A stretch of 64,000 nt of DNA, taken from positions 62,001-126,000 of the forward strand of contig JABCZK010000002.1 in assembly GCA_013289695.1 (NCBI GenBank), given 5' to 3'. Of this stretch, positions 43,015-51,604 are shown piece by piece (the first letter of the stretch is position 1; each line of letters starts with the position of its first letter). Source of the stretch: Acidobacteriota bacterium (GTDB taxonomy: Bacteria; Acidobacteriota; Terriglobia; Acidiferrales; UBA7541). A program made the translations under genes and the position numbers. The notes beneath the pieces are model-generated. The model did not search any database and was not told where the DNA came from. It saw only the letters and a list, made by a program, of their open reading frames with translations.

Positions 43015-43090
43015 TGGAGCCGAGGCCCGGACTTGAACCGGGGACCTGCCGATTACGAATCGGCTGCTCTACCAACTGAGCTACCTCGGC
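43015..43090 (-). tRNA. tRNA-Thr (CGT)
   Basis: Reverse strand: acceptor GCCGAGG/CCTCGGC, D-arm AGCTCAGTTGGTAGAGC, anticodon stem GCCGA/TCGGC with loop TTCGTAA (anticodon CGT), T-arm CCCCGGTTCAAGTCCGGGC, and encoded CCA. Its 3' half is duplicated at 32310-32355, marking the proximal junction of the island. Confidence 0.95.
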
Positions 43091-43277
43091 GCCTGTTCGA
43101 CTGTAACATCCGCGGAAAAAAACTGTCAAACTTTGGGCGCGTCTGGTGCGTTGCGTGGGAACGAACTGCCGGCGCGCTCGACGTGGCGCGCAGCGACGGG
43201 TTGCTGGCACACTTGGTGCATCGCGCCGGAACGATTTGCTTGCACGCGCTCCGTCACTTGCGCCACTACGGAATTCT

Positions 43278-43490
43278 TCAGCGTGAGATGGGATACATCA
43301 GCCAAGCCACGCCTACGCCGACCAGCACGAAAAGCGCAAAAGACCAAAGCGCATATTTGACGCCGCCCGCTCTGGTGCGCTGCGTCAGGCACGCCAGCGC
43401 CACTGAAACCAGCAGCGCGAACAGCAGCATCGCGCCGAGATGGCTGAGCCGCAGCGCACTGTTGATGACTATGGACGCGCCACAATTCAC
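43278..43490 (-). CDS. Small hypothetical membrane protein, 70 aa
   Basis: Two membrane helices (LGAMLLFALLVSVALACLT and YALWSFALFVLVGVGVAWLMYP). It starts directly after the stop of the DUF6677-like gene upstream, so the two are cotranscribed. No family recognised. Confidence 0.6.
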   Translation of the reverse strand: MNCGASIVINSALRLSHLGAMLLFALLVSVALACLTQRTRAGGVKYALWSFALFVLVGVGVAWLMYPISR

Positions 43491-44033
43491 TCAGCTCCTC
43501 CTGCCCGTTGTGATTTCGATCACGTCCAACACTGCCAGCACGTTTACTACTCCTGCGGCGGCGATGAAGCGCGTGCCGTAATCTCCCGCGGCGCGCGAGA
43601 CGTCTGGTCCGGCGGCCTCGAAGAACCGCGAAGAATAATAGAAGACACCGGTGCTGGCGTCCGCCAGGAAACCGAGCGTGCCGAACGGATCTCCGGAACG
43701 TGGAGGAAAAACGTTGCCACGAAGCAGGTAGCCGGTGACCACCAAACCGCCGACCGCGATGAAGAACAGGAGCCCGCGGCCCCAGCGGCCCAGCAGCAGA
43801 TGCCCGAGGCCCGGTACGAGCCACGCCATTATTCCCGCTAGCAGCGCGAGCGCGGCTCGACCGGCACTTGCCGCGACGGAACGCGAGGGAGCAATCGTGT
43901 GGGCAGCAGGTGTGTAGGTCGCCGGCGGTTGCTCCACAAGCGCGTCGTTGCCGGCGGCTTGACTCCCTGTTGTTTGATTCACCGGCGCTTCGCCGAACGC
44001 CGCTTCGTTCCCGGGGACTTCGTTCACGGTCAC
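43491..44033 (-). CDS. DUF6677-like / TM2-type membrane protein
   Basis: 180 residues. A polar, Pro/Ala-rich N-terminus (1-55) leads to a hydrophobic region with AWLVPGLGHLLLGRWGRGLLFF, the Gly-rich turn typical of TM2-like small membrane proteins, and further helices (VGGLVVTGYLL; AGVVNVLAVLDVIE). The role is unknown. It lies directly downstream of the M24 peptidase gene (stop and start adjoin), suggesting an operon with 43278-43490. Confidence 0.7.
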   Translation of the reverse strand: MTVNEVPGNEAAFGEAPVNQTTGSQAAGNDALVEQPPATYTPAAHTIAPSRSVAASAGRAALALLAGIMAWLVPGLGHLLLGRWGRGLLFFIAVGGLVVTGYLLRGNVFPPRSGDPFGTLGFLADASTGVFYYSSRFFEAAGPDVSRAAGDYGTRFIAAAGVVNVLAVLDVIEITTGRRS

Positions 44034-45212
44034 CTAGGCCAGCAACGGAAGAATTTCTTCCTGGATGGCGCCGGTAACGCGCGCTTCGTTCTCGCCGACG
44101 TACACGTTCACTTCGCTGCGCAATCCGAATTCCGGCAAGTAAATTCCCGGCTCCACGGAGAAGCATGTGTGTGGTGCGATTTTTCGATCGTCCCGCGTTT
44201 CCAGGCCGTCCATGTTCGCGCCGTTGCCGTGAACCTCCTGGCCGATACTGTGCCCGGTGCGGTGCACGAAATATTTTCCGTAACCTGCTTTGCGGATCGT
44301 CTCGCGTGTCACGCGGTCCACTTCCCAGCCGTGTACGGCGCGCTTCTTTGCCACCGCATCTTTGACGAATTCAATCGCTGCATTGCGCGCGTTTTTCACG
44401 ATGCGGAAAATTTTGGCATAGGAGTCCGGCACGCGTTCGCCCAGATAGCCTACCCAGGTGATGTCGTAATACACACTCCCCGGCCGATTCAGCTTCGCCC
44501 AGATATCGAGCAGCAACAAATCTCCGGCGCGTATGGGGCGTGAACCTTCTGCCCTTGGTTCGTAGTGCGGACTGCCGTTATTCGGCTGCACTGCCACGAT
44601 GGGCGGCTCCGCGGTGTTTAGTCCGCCCGCGCGGAATTGTTCGACGATCCATTGTTGCAGCTCGTATTCAGTGAGCGGCTTCCCTTCCCGCACGAATTTC
44701 GCGGCGCGCTGGAACGCCTCGCGCGTAATACGGTCCACGATCTTGCCGGCCTCGCGATGGCCTTGGAATTGTTCTTCCGACCAACTGGCTTCAAATTTCT
44801 GCACCAAATCCGCCGAGCTCACCACTTTTTTCTTGAGCTTCCGAATCAGTTCGATCGTTCCGGCGTCCACCAAACCGATATATGGAATATTGTTGTCCGG
44901 AGAATATTGCATGGCGATGGTCTTGCTTCCGGAAAGCACCTTCGGCAGCATTTTGTGCAGTTCTTCCCAGCCAGCGTACAGAAATTTCTTGCCTTCGAGG
45001 GAGTCCAACGTTCCCTGCTCGATTTTGTGCACCAGCTTGCGCGCTTCGCCTTTGGCGGGAATGAAATAGAACCAGCGCCGCGTGACCATGGCGTTCGGGT
45101 CGAGGCCGAGAATATTTCCCGCAATCGGATCGCGATGGTGGTGATCGCAAAAAAGCCAACCATCGAGCTTGGCGGCACGCAATGCAATCTGAATCGCCTT
45201 GATATCGGGCAT
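44034..45212 (-). CDS. M24 family metallopeptidase (Xaa-Pro aminopeptidase-like)
   Basis: 392 residues. An N-terminal creatinase-like domain (about 1-160) precedes the pita-bread catalytic domain with the dinuclear metal ligands: Asp in LLLLDIWAKL and YYDITWVG, His in HRTGHSIGQEVHG, Glu in SVEPGIYLPE and in GLRSEVNVYV. It should cleave N-terminal residues before proline or act on dipeptides in the cytoplasm. The gene starts 4 bp after the DUF167 gene, so both are in one unit. Confidence 0.9.
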   Translation of the reverse strand: MPDIKAIQIALRAAKLDGWLFCDHHHRDPIAGNILGLDPNAMVTRRWFYFIPAKGEARKLVHKIEQGTLDSLEGKKFLYAGWEELHKMLPKVLSGSKTIAMQYSPDNNIPYIGLVDAGTIELIRKLKKKVVSSADLVQKFEASWSEEQFQGHREAGKIVDRITREAFQRAAKFVREGKPLTEYELQQWIVEQFRAGGLNTAEPPIVAVQPNNGSPHYEPRAEGSRPIRAGDLLLLDIWAKLNRPGSVYYDITWVGYLGERVPDSYAKIFRIVKNARNAAIEFVKDAVAKKRAVHGWEVDRVTRETIRKAGYGKYFVHRTGHSIGQEVHGNGANMDGLETRDDRKIAPHTCFSVEPGIYLPEFGLRSEVNVYVGENEARVTGAIQEEILPLLA

Positions 45213-45216
45213 TTCG

Positions 45217-45540
45217 TCAGTCCTTCGCTTTCTTCGTCGGGCGTTTTGCTGCGGAAAGCAGCGCCAGCACCCGTTCGCGTTTCACACCAGTAACGACCAC
45301 GCGTTTTCTGCGGCTCTTTTCGCCGGCCACGATTCTAACAGCCGCCCGCGGCACGTTCAAACGCTCCGCGAGCAGGCGCACGAGGGCTTCGTTCGCGCGA
45401 TCGTCCACAGGGGGCGCGGTCAGACGAATTTTCAATGCATCCGAATATTCGCCTTCGATGGCGTCGCGGCTCGCGCGAGGCTGCACCTGCACATAAAATG
45501 ACACGCCTCCGTCACCGGCAGCGATTTCCATTTGTCTCAC
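45217..45540 (-). CDS. DUF167 (YggU-like) protein
   Basis: 107 residues, compact alpha/beta protein with the family features VSFYVQVQPRASRDAIEGEY, LKIRLTAPPVDDRANEALVR and AVRIVAGEKSRRKRV. The biochemical role of the family is not established; it may bind nucleic acid. First gene of the DUF167-peptidase-membrane protein run. Confidence 0.88.
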   Translation of the reverse strand: MRQMEIAAGDGGVSFYVQVQPRASRDAIEGEYSDALKIRLTAPPVDDRANEALVRLLAERLNVPRAAVRIVAGEKSRRKRVVVTGVKRERVLALLSAAKRPTKKAKD

Positions 45541-45671
45541 GATTTCCTAGCGGCTCACGCCAATCCCGCGCCCCGGAGCCAGCGAAACTTATAACGGCTC
45601 AGAGACGTCAAGTAGAGGTATGCTTGCCAGTTTCCCATCAGACTCCTCGCCCGAGAAGGAGGGCGCCACTT

Positions 45672-47003
45672 ATGTCCGGCACCGGCTTTGCTTTTGCGAA
45701 TCCCCAACCGTCTCCCGATAACTTTAACACTTTCGACCCAAAGGATGTTTATGCGGACTCCGCGGTAGTAGCCACTCCCGTGATCGAAGCGATTCCCGCG
45801 CCGTGGAAAAATCCGCCCGTCATGGCGCTCGCTGATGTCCTGGGGAGCACAGTTGTACAGCAAATCCAAAATTCGGGACAAATCGTTCTTCACTCCGTCG
45901 GCGACACTGGGGGCGTCAAGGAGCCTTCGCACCAGTTCGCGGTCGCGGATGCGATGACCGACGATCTGAGCGGAAAAGATTTCACCAGCGGGCGCCCCGC
46001 GTTTCTTTTCCATCTGGGAGACGTCGTCTATTTCTTTGGCCAGGAACGTTATTATTACGATCAGTTTTACGACCCTTACCGCGACTACGCCGGACCAATT
46101 TTCGCCATTCCCGGAAATCACGACGGAGTGCTTTTTCCGAGCGAGCCGGTAAAATATTCTCTACAGCCTTTCTACGAAAATTTTTGCTCGAAGACGCCTG
46201 CAAAGGATCCCTCCGCCAAGGGTTTTGCACGCACCACCATGACGCAAGGGGGCGTGTACTTCGCGCTGAACGCTCCCTTCGTGAAGATCATCGGCTTGTA
46301 TTCGAATACTAGCGAGACGACGGGGGTCCTGAGCGGCGGAGTGGCCGGCACGCAGCAAACCGCTTTCCTGCTCGCGCAATTGCAGGCGGCGGCCGCGCAA
46401 CGTAAACAATCCGGCAGCGCTCCATTCGCGCTAATTCTGGCGGTACATCATCCGCCGTTTACGATCAGCAGCGAACATTTTCCCAGCCCGCAAATGCTCG
46501 CGGAAATTGACGCCGCATGCCAGACCGCGAGCATTTGGCCCGACCTGGTGCTTTCCGGGCACGCTCACATCTACGAACGTTACACACGCGTGATGAAGGC
46601 GGACGGACGGCAAATTCCCTACTTGGTTGCGGGAAACGGTGGCTACTTCAATTTGAGCAAACCGAAGACCGGAAAAAATGGTGCGTTGCCGCAGCCCGGT
46701 GCCGTGGGAAATGACGGCAAGGGCAACCAGCTTACGCTGATCGCCTACAACGACAATGTATTTGGCTTTTTGCGGCTTACCATCAGCGCCAAATCAATTC
46801 AATGCCAATCTCTCGGCGTGGATGAAACGACGCGCACTAGCTCGGTGATGGATCAATTCACTCTCGATTTGATGAAGCACGTGATTAGCAGCGGCGCGTC
46901 CGCGGCGAAATCGCGCAAGAAGGCAAAATTGGTGACCTTGGTAAAGAGGAAAGTTCCGCGTCCCGGAGTTCATTCGCGGATGGGCCGAAAGAAAAGGAAA
47001 TAG
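45672..47003 (+). CDS. Metallophosphoesterase (calcineurin-like)
   Basis: 443 residues from the ATG at 45672, nine bases after GGAGG. All metal-binding blocks are present: SVGDTGG, FHLGDVVYF, FAIPGNHDG, LAVHHPPF and LSGHAHIYERY. The resemblance is to purple-acid-phosphatase-like phosphoesterases. There is no clear signal peptide; the C-terminus is very basic (RKKAKLVTLVKRK and GRKKRK), perhaps for anion or envelope binding. Transcribed alone, divergent from the DUF167 gene. Confidence 0.87.
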   Translation: MSGTGFAFANPQPSPDNFNTFDPKDVYADSAVVATPVIEAIPAPWKNPPVMALADVLGSTVVQQIQNSGQIVLHSVGDTGGVKEPSHQFAVADAMTDDLSGKDFTSGRPAFLFHLGDVVYFFGQERYYYDQFYDPYRDYAGPIFAIPGNHDGVLFPSEPVKYSLQPFYENFCSKTPAKDPSAKGFARTTMTQGGVYFALNAPFVKIIGLYSNTSETTGVLSGGVAGTQQTAFLLAQLQAAAAQRKQSGSAPFALILAVHHPPFTISSEHFPSPQMLAEIDAACQTASIWPDLVLSGHAHIYERYTRVMKADGRQIPYLVAGNGGYFNLSKPKTGKNGALPQPGAVGNDGKGNQLTLIAYNDNVFGFLRLTISAKSIQCQSLGVDETTRTSSVMDQFTLDLMKHVISSGASAAKSRKKAKLVTLVKRKVPRPGVHSRMGRKKRK

Positions 47004-47040
47004 AGGACGTAGAGCAAAACCAGCCGGCCTGCCCGGCGAA

Positions 47041-47748
47041 TCAGGTCGCGGACCCACGAGGACCGAACAGCGCCGTGCCGACGCGAATTTCGGTGGCTCC
47101 CTCCTCGATGGCGACTTCGAAATCGTGGCTCATGCCCATGGAAACGACCGGCAGCGCGCGGCCAAGCCGCCGGCGCAAGTCGTCGCGCAATTCGCGCAGC
47201 CTCCGGAAATAAGGGCGTACGCGCTCAGGCTCATCGAAAAACGGCGGAATGGTCATTAGGCCTGCGAGTTCCAAATGCGCGAACGGCGCGATGCTTGTCG
47301 CCAGGGCCAGCAAATCCGCTTCGGCCACGCCGCTCTTCGTTTCTTCGTCGCCAAGACGCACTTCGATCAGGACCGGCAGGCACTTCCCTTCCGCATCCGC
47401 CGCCGCGTGAAGTTTTTTTGCCAGCGCCAGATCGTCCAGCGAATCGACACGCCGAAAAAGGTGCGCCGCGCGGCGGGCCTTGTTACTCTGCAAGTGGCCG
47501 ATCAGGTGCCACGTCGCGTCGAGGTCCGCCACCTTTGGCTGCTTCGACTCCCACTCCTGCACGCGATTTTCTCCGAAGTGGCGCAGCCCAGCTTTGTACG
47601 CTGCTACGATCGCTTCGGCCGGATGGGTTTTCGACACCGCCACCACGGTGATTTCATTCGCGCGGCGGCCACAGCGCTCGGCAGCTCGCGCGATGCGCTC
47701 CTGAATTTGCGCCCAGTTCGCGGCGATCGGCGACGATTGGTTAATCAT
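47041..47748 (-). CDS. YggS/PROSC-type pyridoxal phosphate homeostasis protein
   Basis: 235 residues forming a single fold-type III barrel. Schiff-base Lys40 lies in VVAVSKTHP; other markers are FGENRVQEWESK, WHLIGHLQSNK, LSMGMSHDFE-like VVSMGMSHDFEVAI and EIRVGTALFGPR at the end. It binds PLP and regulates its free level; no catalytic reaction is established. Confidence 0.93.
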   Translation of the reverse strand: MINQSSPIAANWAQIQERIARAAERCGRRANEITVVAVSKTHPAEAIVAAYKAGLRHFGENRVQEWESKQPKVADLDATWHLIGHLQSNKARRAAHLFRRVDSLDDLALAKKLHAAADAEGKCLPVLIEVRLGDEETKSGVAEADLLALATSIAPFAHLELAGLMTIPPFFDEPERVRPYFRRLRELRDDLRRRLGRALPVVSMGMSHDFEVAIEEGATEIRVGTALFGPRGSAT

Positions 47749-47845
47749 CGCCGCGATTCTAACATGGCGAAAACCTGTCTCTTAGCTTCAGCCACGGGCC
47801 ACGCCTGACGAATCGCCCGCCTATGCTAGACTGTGTTTCAAATCA

Positions 47846-48547
47846 ATGCCTGCCCGCGGCAAATTCATCGTGCTGGAAGGAATTGACGGCTCTGGGAAGC
47901 GCACGCAGCTGGAAATGGTCGCGCGCGCGTTTTCGTCGCGAGGGATCGCGTTCACGCAAGTAAGCTTCCCGCGCTACGATGGATTTTTCGGCAAGCTGGT
48001 GGCGCGTTTCCTCAATGGAGAGTTCGGCCCGCTGGAATCCGTGGATCCACATTTCTCCGCGCTGCTCTACGCCGAAGATCGCCGCGAATCACGCCCAGCG
48101 CTAGAATCGGATCTCGCAGCGGGAAAAGCGCTGCTAGCCGATCGTTATATCGCCTCAAACTTGGCTCATCAGGGTGCCCGCGTTTCGCCAGCAAAGCGCC
48201 GCGAATTTCTAGCGTGGCTCAAAGAGCTTGAGTATCAGGTGTACGCGCTGCCGCCCGAGGATTTGGTCATCTACCTTCGCGTGCCCGTCGAAGAAGCTCA
48301 CCGCCTGGTGGGAGAAAAGGCCAAACGCCAGTACACCGAACTACGGCGCGACCTGCAGGAAGCGGATCTGGCGCATCTGCGCGCGGCTTCGGTGGTTTAC
48401 GACGAGCTCATGCGCCAACCCAATTGGGTGAAGGTCGAATGTTACGACGAGCACACCGGAACCCTGCGCGCTCCGGAACAAATTCATAAGGAGATTTTGG
48501 CGGCGATCGAAGCGCGCGTGTTTCCCACGCTGCACGCCAGCCGCTGA
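47846..48547 (+). CDS. tmk: Thymidylate kinase
   Basis: 233 residues. P-loop EGIDGSGKRT at 11-20, then the FSRxG-like FPRYDGFFG, the DRYIASN motif (ADRYIASNLAHQGA) and a lid region near KAKRQYTELRRDL. It converts dTMP to dTDP. Somewhat longer than the usual 210 residues. It is followed after four bases by holB, a common pairing. Confidence 0.92.
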   Translation: MPARGKFIVLEGIDGSGKRTQLEMVARAFSSRGIAFTQVSFPRYDGFFGKLVARFLNGEFGPLESVDPHFSALLYAEDRRESRPALESDLAAGKALLADRYIASNLAHQGARVSPAKRREFLAWLKELEYQVYALPPEDLVIYLRVPVEEAHRLVGEKAKRQYTELRRDLQEADLAHLRAASVVYDELMRQPNWVKVECYDEHTGTLRAPEQIHKEILAAIEARVFPTLHASR

Positions 48548-48551
48548 TCCC

Positions 48552-49670
48552 ATGAGCTTCAACGAATTTCTCGGCAACGAACGCATCGTCACCGCGCTGC
48601 GCGGGATGCTGCGCCGCGACCGCGCACCGGGCGCATTGCTATTCACCGGACCGCGCGGCATCGGCAAGTACACGCTCGCGCGCATGTTCGCGCAGGCCGC
48701 GAATTGCGAGCGGCTGCAGGATGATTTTTGCGGCGAGTGCGAATCCTGCAAGCGCATGGCCGCGCTCGTCGATCCCGCGGCGCTGGTGGCGGCCGGTCTC
48801 ACGGAACGCGGCGAGAGCGCGGACGCCGCGATGGTCGAGCGCATGCCGCTGATTATCGAAACGCATCCGGATGTGTGGCTGCTGGTGCCCGACCCCGTGC
48901 GGCGGCTGGCGCCCGTCGCGCGCCCGATGATTCGCGTGGGCCAGCTGCGCGCGGTGCAACGCGCCGCGTACTTCAAGCCGCAGGGGCGTCGACGCATTTT
49001 CATTCTCGACGACGCGCACACCATGCGCTGGAACGATGCCGACCTGTTCCTGAAAATCCTGGAGGAGCCGCCGGAAAGCTCGACGCTGATCCTGCTGGCG
49101 CCAACTCCTGACTCCGTGCTGCAAACAATCCGCTCCCGTTGCCTGCAATTTCATTTCGCGCCCGTCGCAGTGGAGCAAATCGAATCGTTTCTTGCTGAGC
49201 GCACGGAAGCCAAGGCGCCGGAACGCAAACTCGCCGCTCAACTTTCAAGCGGCAGCCCGGGCATGGCGCTGGCTTTGAACCTGGAAGAATCCACGCGCCT
49301 GCGCCGCAGCGTCCTGAACCTGCTGGAAAAAACAATCAGCGGCGGAAAGGCGGCGGAAATTTTCGCCGCGACCACCCAGCTCGCCAAACAAGAAAAGGAA
49401 TCGTTTGAAAATATCCTGACGCTGTTCTATAGTTTGCTCACAGACCTTCTTGAACTATCCCAAGGTCCGAAGAGCAGTCTCGCTCGAAATCCCGATTTAC
49501 GCCGTGAATTGGAAGCACTCAGCAGGAAAATAGATTTCGAGTGGGTCTCGCGGGCCACCCAAGGGCTGGATCGCCTGGAAAACCGGCTTAGGCGGAATAT
49601 TAGCCGCCAGTTGGGGCTGGACGCACTTCTGCTTTCGTTGGGTGACCGCCAGAGCGGCCGGACGATGTAA
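48552..49670 (+). CDS. holB: DNA polymerase III subunit delta'
   Basis: 372 residues. Walker A-like GPRGIGKYT at 33-41, the zinc-binding Cys cluster Cys52/Cys60/Cys63/Cys66 (CGECESC), sensor-type LDDAHTMRWNDADLFLKILEEPP and the SRC motif in IRSRCLQFHF. The C-terminal half is the helical collar domain. It is part of the clamp loader that places the sliding clamp on DNA. It is coupled to tmk. Confidence 0.92.
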   Translation: MSFNEFLGNERIVTALRGMLRRDRAPGALLFTGPRGIGKYTLARMFAQAANCERLQDDFCGECESCKRMAALVDPAALVAAGLTERGESADAAMVERMPLIIETHPDVWLLVPDPVRRLAPVARPMIRVGQLRAVQRAAYFKPQGRRRIFILDDAHTMRWNDADLFLKILEEPPESSTLILLAPTPDSVLQTIRSRCLQFHFAPVAVEQIESFLAERTEAKAPERKLAAQLSSGSPGMALALNLEESTRLRRSVLNLLEKTISGGKAAEIFAATTQLAKQEKESFENILTLFYSLLTDLLELSQGPKSSLARNPDLRRELEALSRKIDFEWVSRATQGLDRLENRLRRNISRQLGLDALLLSLGDRQSGRTM

Positions 49671-49748
49671 AGTTTTTTTGTAAAATATCTGCAACCTAAA
49701 ACGTTTTTCCACAGTCATAACAGGATGTAGTCATCGCAAGGAGCCCTT

Positions 49749-50141
49749 ATGGTGAACCGTAAACTTTTTCGTCCTACTCTTACGGATGTGAAAGAACAAT
49801 TCCCGGCGCGTCCGATTCAAGCCGTTCCGGCGCAGGGTGCGCAGCGCAAGAAACCCGCGCCGCCTGAACAAACTCACGCGGAAAATTTCTACTACGTGAA
49901 GCAGATGCAATCCCGGACCCCGGTAGCGGTGGTGCTGAACGACGGCGAGATCTTGCGCGGTAGCGTTGAGTGGTACGACCGCGACTGCATAAAACTAACC
50001 CGCTATGGCAGCCCCAACTTGCTCGTTTACAAGCACTGCATCAAGTATCTATATAAAGAGGGTGAAGATGCGGCGCACGGCGGCACCAATGGTTCCAGTG
50101 GAAGCAATGGTTCGGGCGGGACGGACAGCTCGGACGAATAA
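49749..50141 (+). CDS. hfq: Hfq-like Sm-fold RNA-binding protein
   Basis: 130 residues. The Sm core is at about 52-105: MQSRTPVAVVLNDGEILRGS, VEWYDRDCIKL and the Sm2 motif LLVYKHCIKYLY with the YKH triad used for RNA binding. It has a ~50-residue Pro/Gln-rich N-terminal extension, unlike enteric Hfq, and a Gly/Ser/Asn-rich C-terminal tail ending SSDE. It probably acts as RNA chaperone for small RNAs. The ATG follows AAGGAG. The gene lies downstream of holB, not next to miaA as in Proteobacteria. Confidence 0.85.
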   Translation: MVNRKLFRPTLTDVKEQFPARPIQAVPAQGAQRKKPAPPEQTHAENFYYVKQMQSRTPVAVVLNDGEILRGSVEWYDRDCIKLTRYGSPNLLVYKHCIKYLYKEGEDAAHGGTNGSSGSNGSGGTDSSDE

Positions 50142-50207
50142 TCGTTTGTGAGTAATAATTTGTGATCAGGCGCGCACGGGGACGCGACGGGGAGTCCTCT
50201 GCGTGCG

Positions 50208-50678
50208 CTACGCGGGCCGTTTCTTGCGGTTCCTCCGGAATGGTCCCACAAAAAAAGTCATTAGAGCCTTACCCACCAGGCGGCGTGCATCGTCCGTAAT
50301 ATCGCAATCCACTACGGCGACGTGCCGGCCGATCCGCACCACGATTGCTTCGGCGGTGACGCTGCCACCCTCGACGGCTTCCAGATAATTAATTTTCATC
50401 TCGATGGTCGCGACGCGTGTGCCGCGCGGACACGCCATGTACGTCGCGAGTCCCCCTGCCGTGTCCGCTAACGCCGCCAGCACACCGCCATGGACCACGC
50501 CGTGGACTTGCAGGTGGCTCTTGTTCACGTGCATCCGCAGAATGACTTTGCCGCGCTCCGCCACGATCAGCGCGAATCCAAATTGCTTCGCGGTGTTGTT
50601 CTCCTGCAAACGCCGGCGCAACTCTTCGGCCGCCAGGCGCTCGGTGGACTTGGAGTTTAACGATTGAGATCGCACCAT
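50208..50678 (-). CDS. PaaI-type thioesterase (hotdog fold)
   Basis: 156 residues from the ATG at 50678; the TGA of the upstream SDR gene lies two bases before it (TGATATG), indicating translational coupling. Hotdog core: [20 protein letters not shown] followed by [11 protein letters not shown], with His/Asn-Asp positions typical of acyl-CoA thioesterases, and [15 protein letters not shown]. It hydrolyses acyl- or aryl-CoA; substrate unknown. The C-terminus is basic (RRNRKKRPA). Confidence 0.87.
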   Translation of the reverse strand: MVRSQSLNSKSTERLAAEELRRRLQENNTAKQFGFALIVAERGKVILRMHVNKSHLQVHGVVHGGVLAALADTAGGLATYMACPRGTRVATIEMKINYLEAVEGGSVTAEAIVVRIGRHVAVVDCDITDDARRLVGKALMTFFVGPFRRNRKKRPA

Positions 50679-50679
50679 A

Positions 50680-51444
50680 TCAGTATGCCGTGAGGCCTCC
50701 ATCGAGTGGGAATGACGCGCCGGTAACCCATGACGCATCTTCCGAGGCAAGATACACGGCCATCATTGCCACATCGTCGGGCTTACCGAGGCGTCCGATG
50801 GGAATTTCGGCGATGCGCTTTTGGATCTGGGCTGCTGCGTTCCCGGTCTGCTGAATCGATTGCATGCCCAGCTCGGTCTCCACGATCGTAGGGCAAATGC
50901 AATTCACGCGGATTTTCTCGTGGGCGTGGTCGAGCGCCATCGCGCGGGTAAGGCCGGAGACCCCCGCCTTAGCCGCGCAGTAGGCGGCGCGGTCCTTGCG
51001 CGCCACCAGACCGAGCACCGAGCCGATGTTGACGATCGAGCCGCCACCTGCCCTCCGCAAGGGGGCCAGCGCGGCCCGCGAAACGAAGAATGTTCCGGTC
51101 AGGTTCGCGGCGAGCACTCGGTCCCAATCTTCATCGGAGGTGTGTTCGACGGTCGCGACCACCACCGCGCCGGCGTTGTTCACAATCGTATCGAGGCGCG
51201 CAAAATGCTTCTCCGTCTGTGCCAATGCGTCCTCCACCGATGACCGCTCGGTGACGTCACAGGCTAGCGCGAGCGATTTACCGCCCGCCACCGAAATTTC
51301 AGCCACAACCTTGTCGAGAGGTTCCCTCCTGCGGCCGGCGACCGCCACTTGCGCTCCCTCCCGCGCAAACGCCAAGGCGCAGGCCCGGCCGATGCCTGTG
51401 CCGCCGCCAGTTATGAACGCCACTTTGCCTGAAAGTCGCAGCAT
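50680..51444 (-). CDS. Short-chain dehydrogenase/reductase
   Basis: 254 residues, classical SDR. NAD(P)-binding [10 protein letters not shown] at 12-21, NNAG in TIVNNAGAV, catalytic Ser in NIGSVLG and Tyr-x3-Lys in YCAAKAG. The C-terminal [13 protein letters not shown] is typical. It oxidises or reduces an alcohol/ketone, perhaps a 3-hydroxyacyl substrate given the coupled thioesterase. Divergent from bshA. Confidence 0.92.
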   Translation of the reverse strand: MLRLSGKVAFITGGGTGIGRACALAFAREGAQVAVAGRRREPLDKVVAEISVAGGKSLALACDVTERSSVEDALAQTEKHFARLDTIVNNAGAVVVATVEHTSDEDWDRVLAANLTGTFFVSRAALAPLRRAGGGSIVNIGSVLGLVARKDRAAYCAAKAGVSGLTRAMALDHAHEKIRVNCICPTIVETELGMQSIQQTGNAAAQIQKRIAEIPIGRLGKPDDVAMMAVYLASEDASWVTGASFPLDGGLTAY

Positions 51445-51604
51445 CGAGAAGACCTGTTGGTTCGTCTAATACCAGACCGGAAGGCGCGAATCTAGCATCC
51501 GGCCGTCCCCGGTGCAAGCTGACGCAAGCCAACGCACGCGAGCCCACCGAGACGGCCAGGCTTGCCGCTCGCGCGCGATGACTGTTACAGTGCCGGGAGG
51601 TCCC

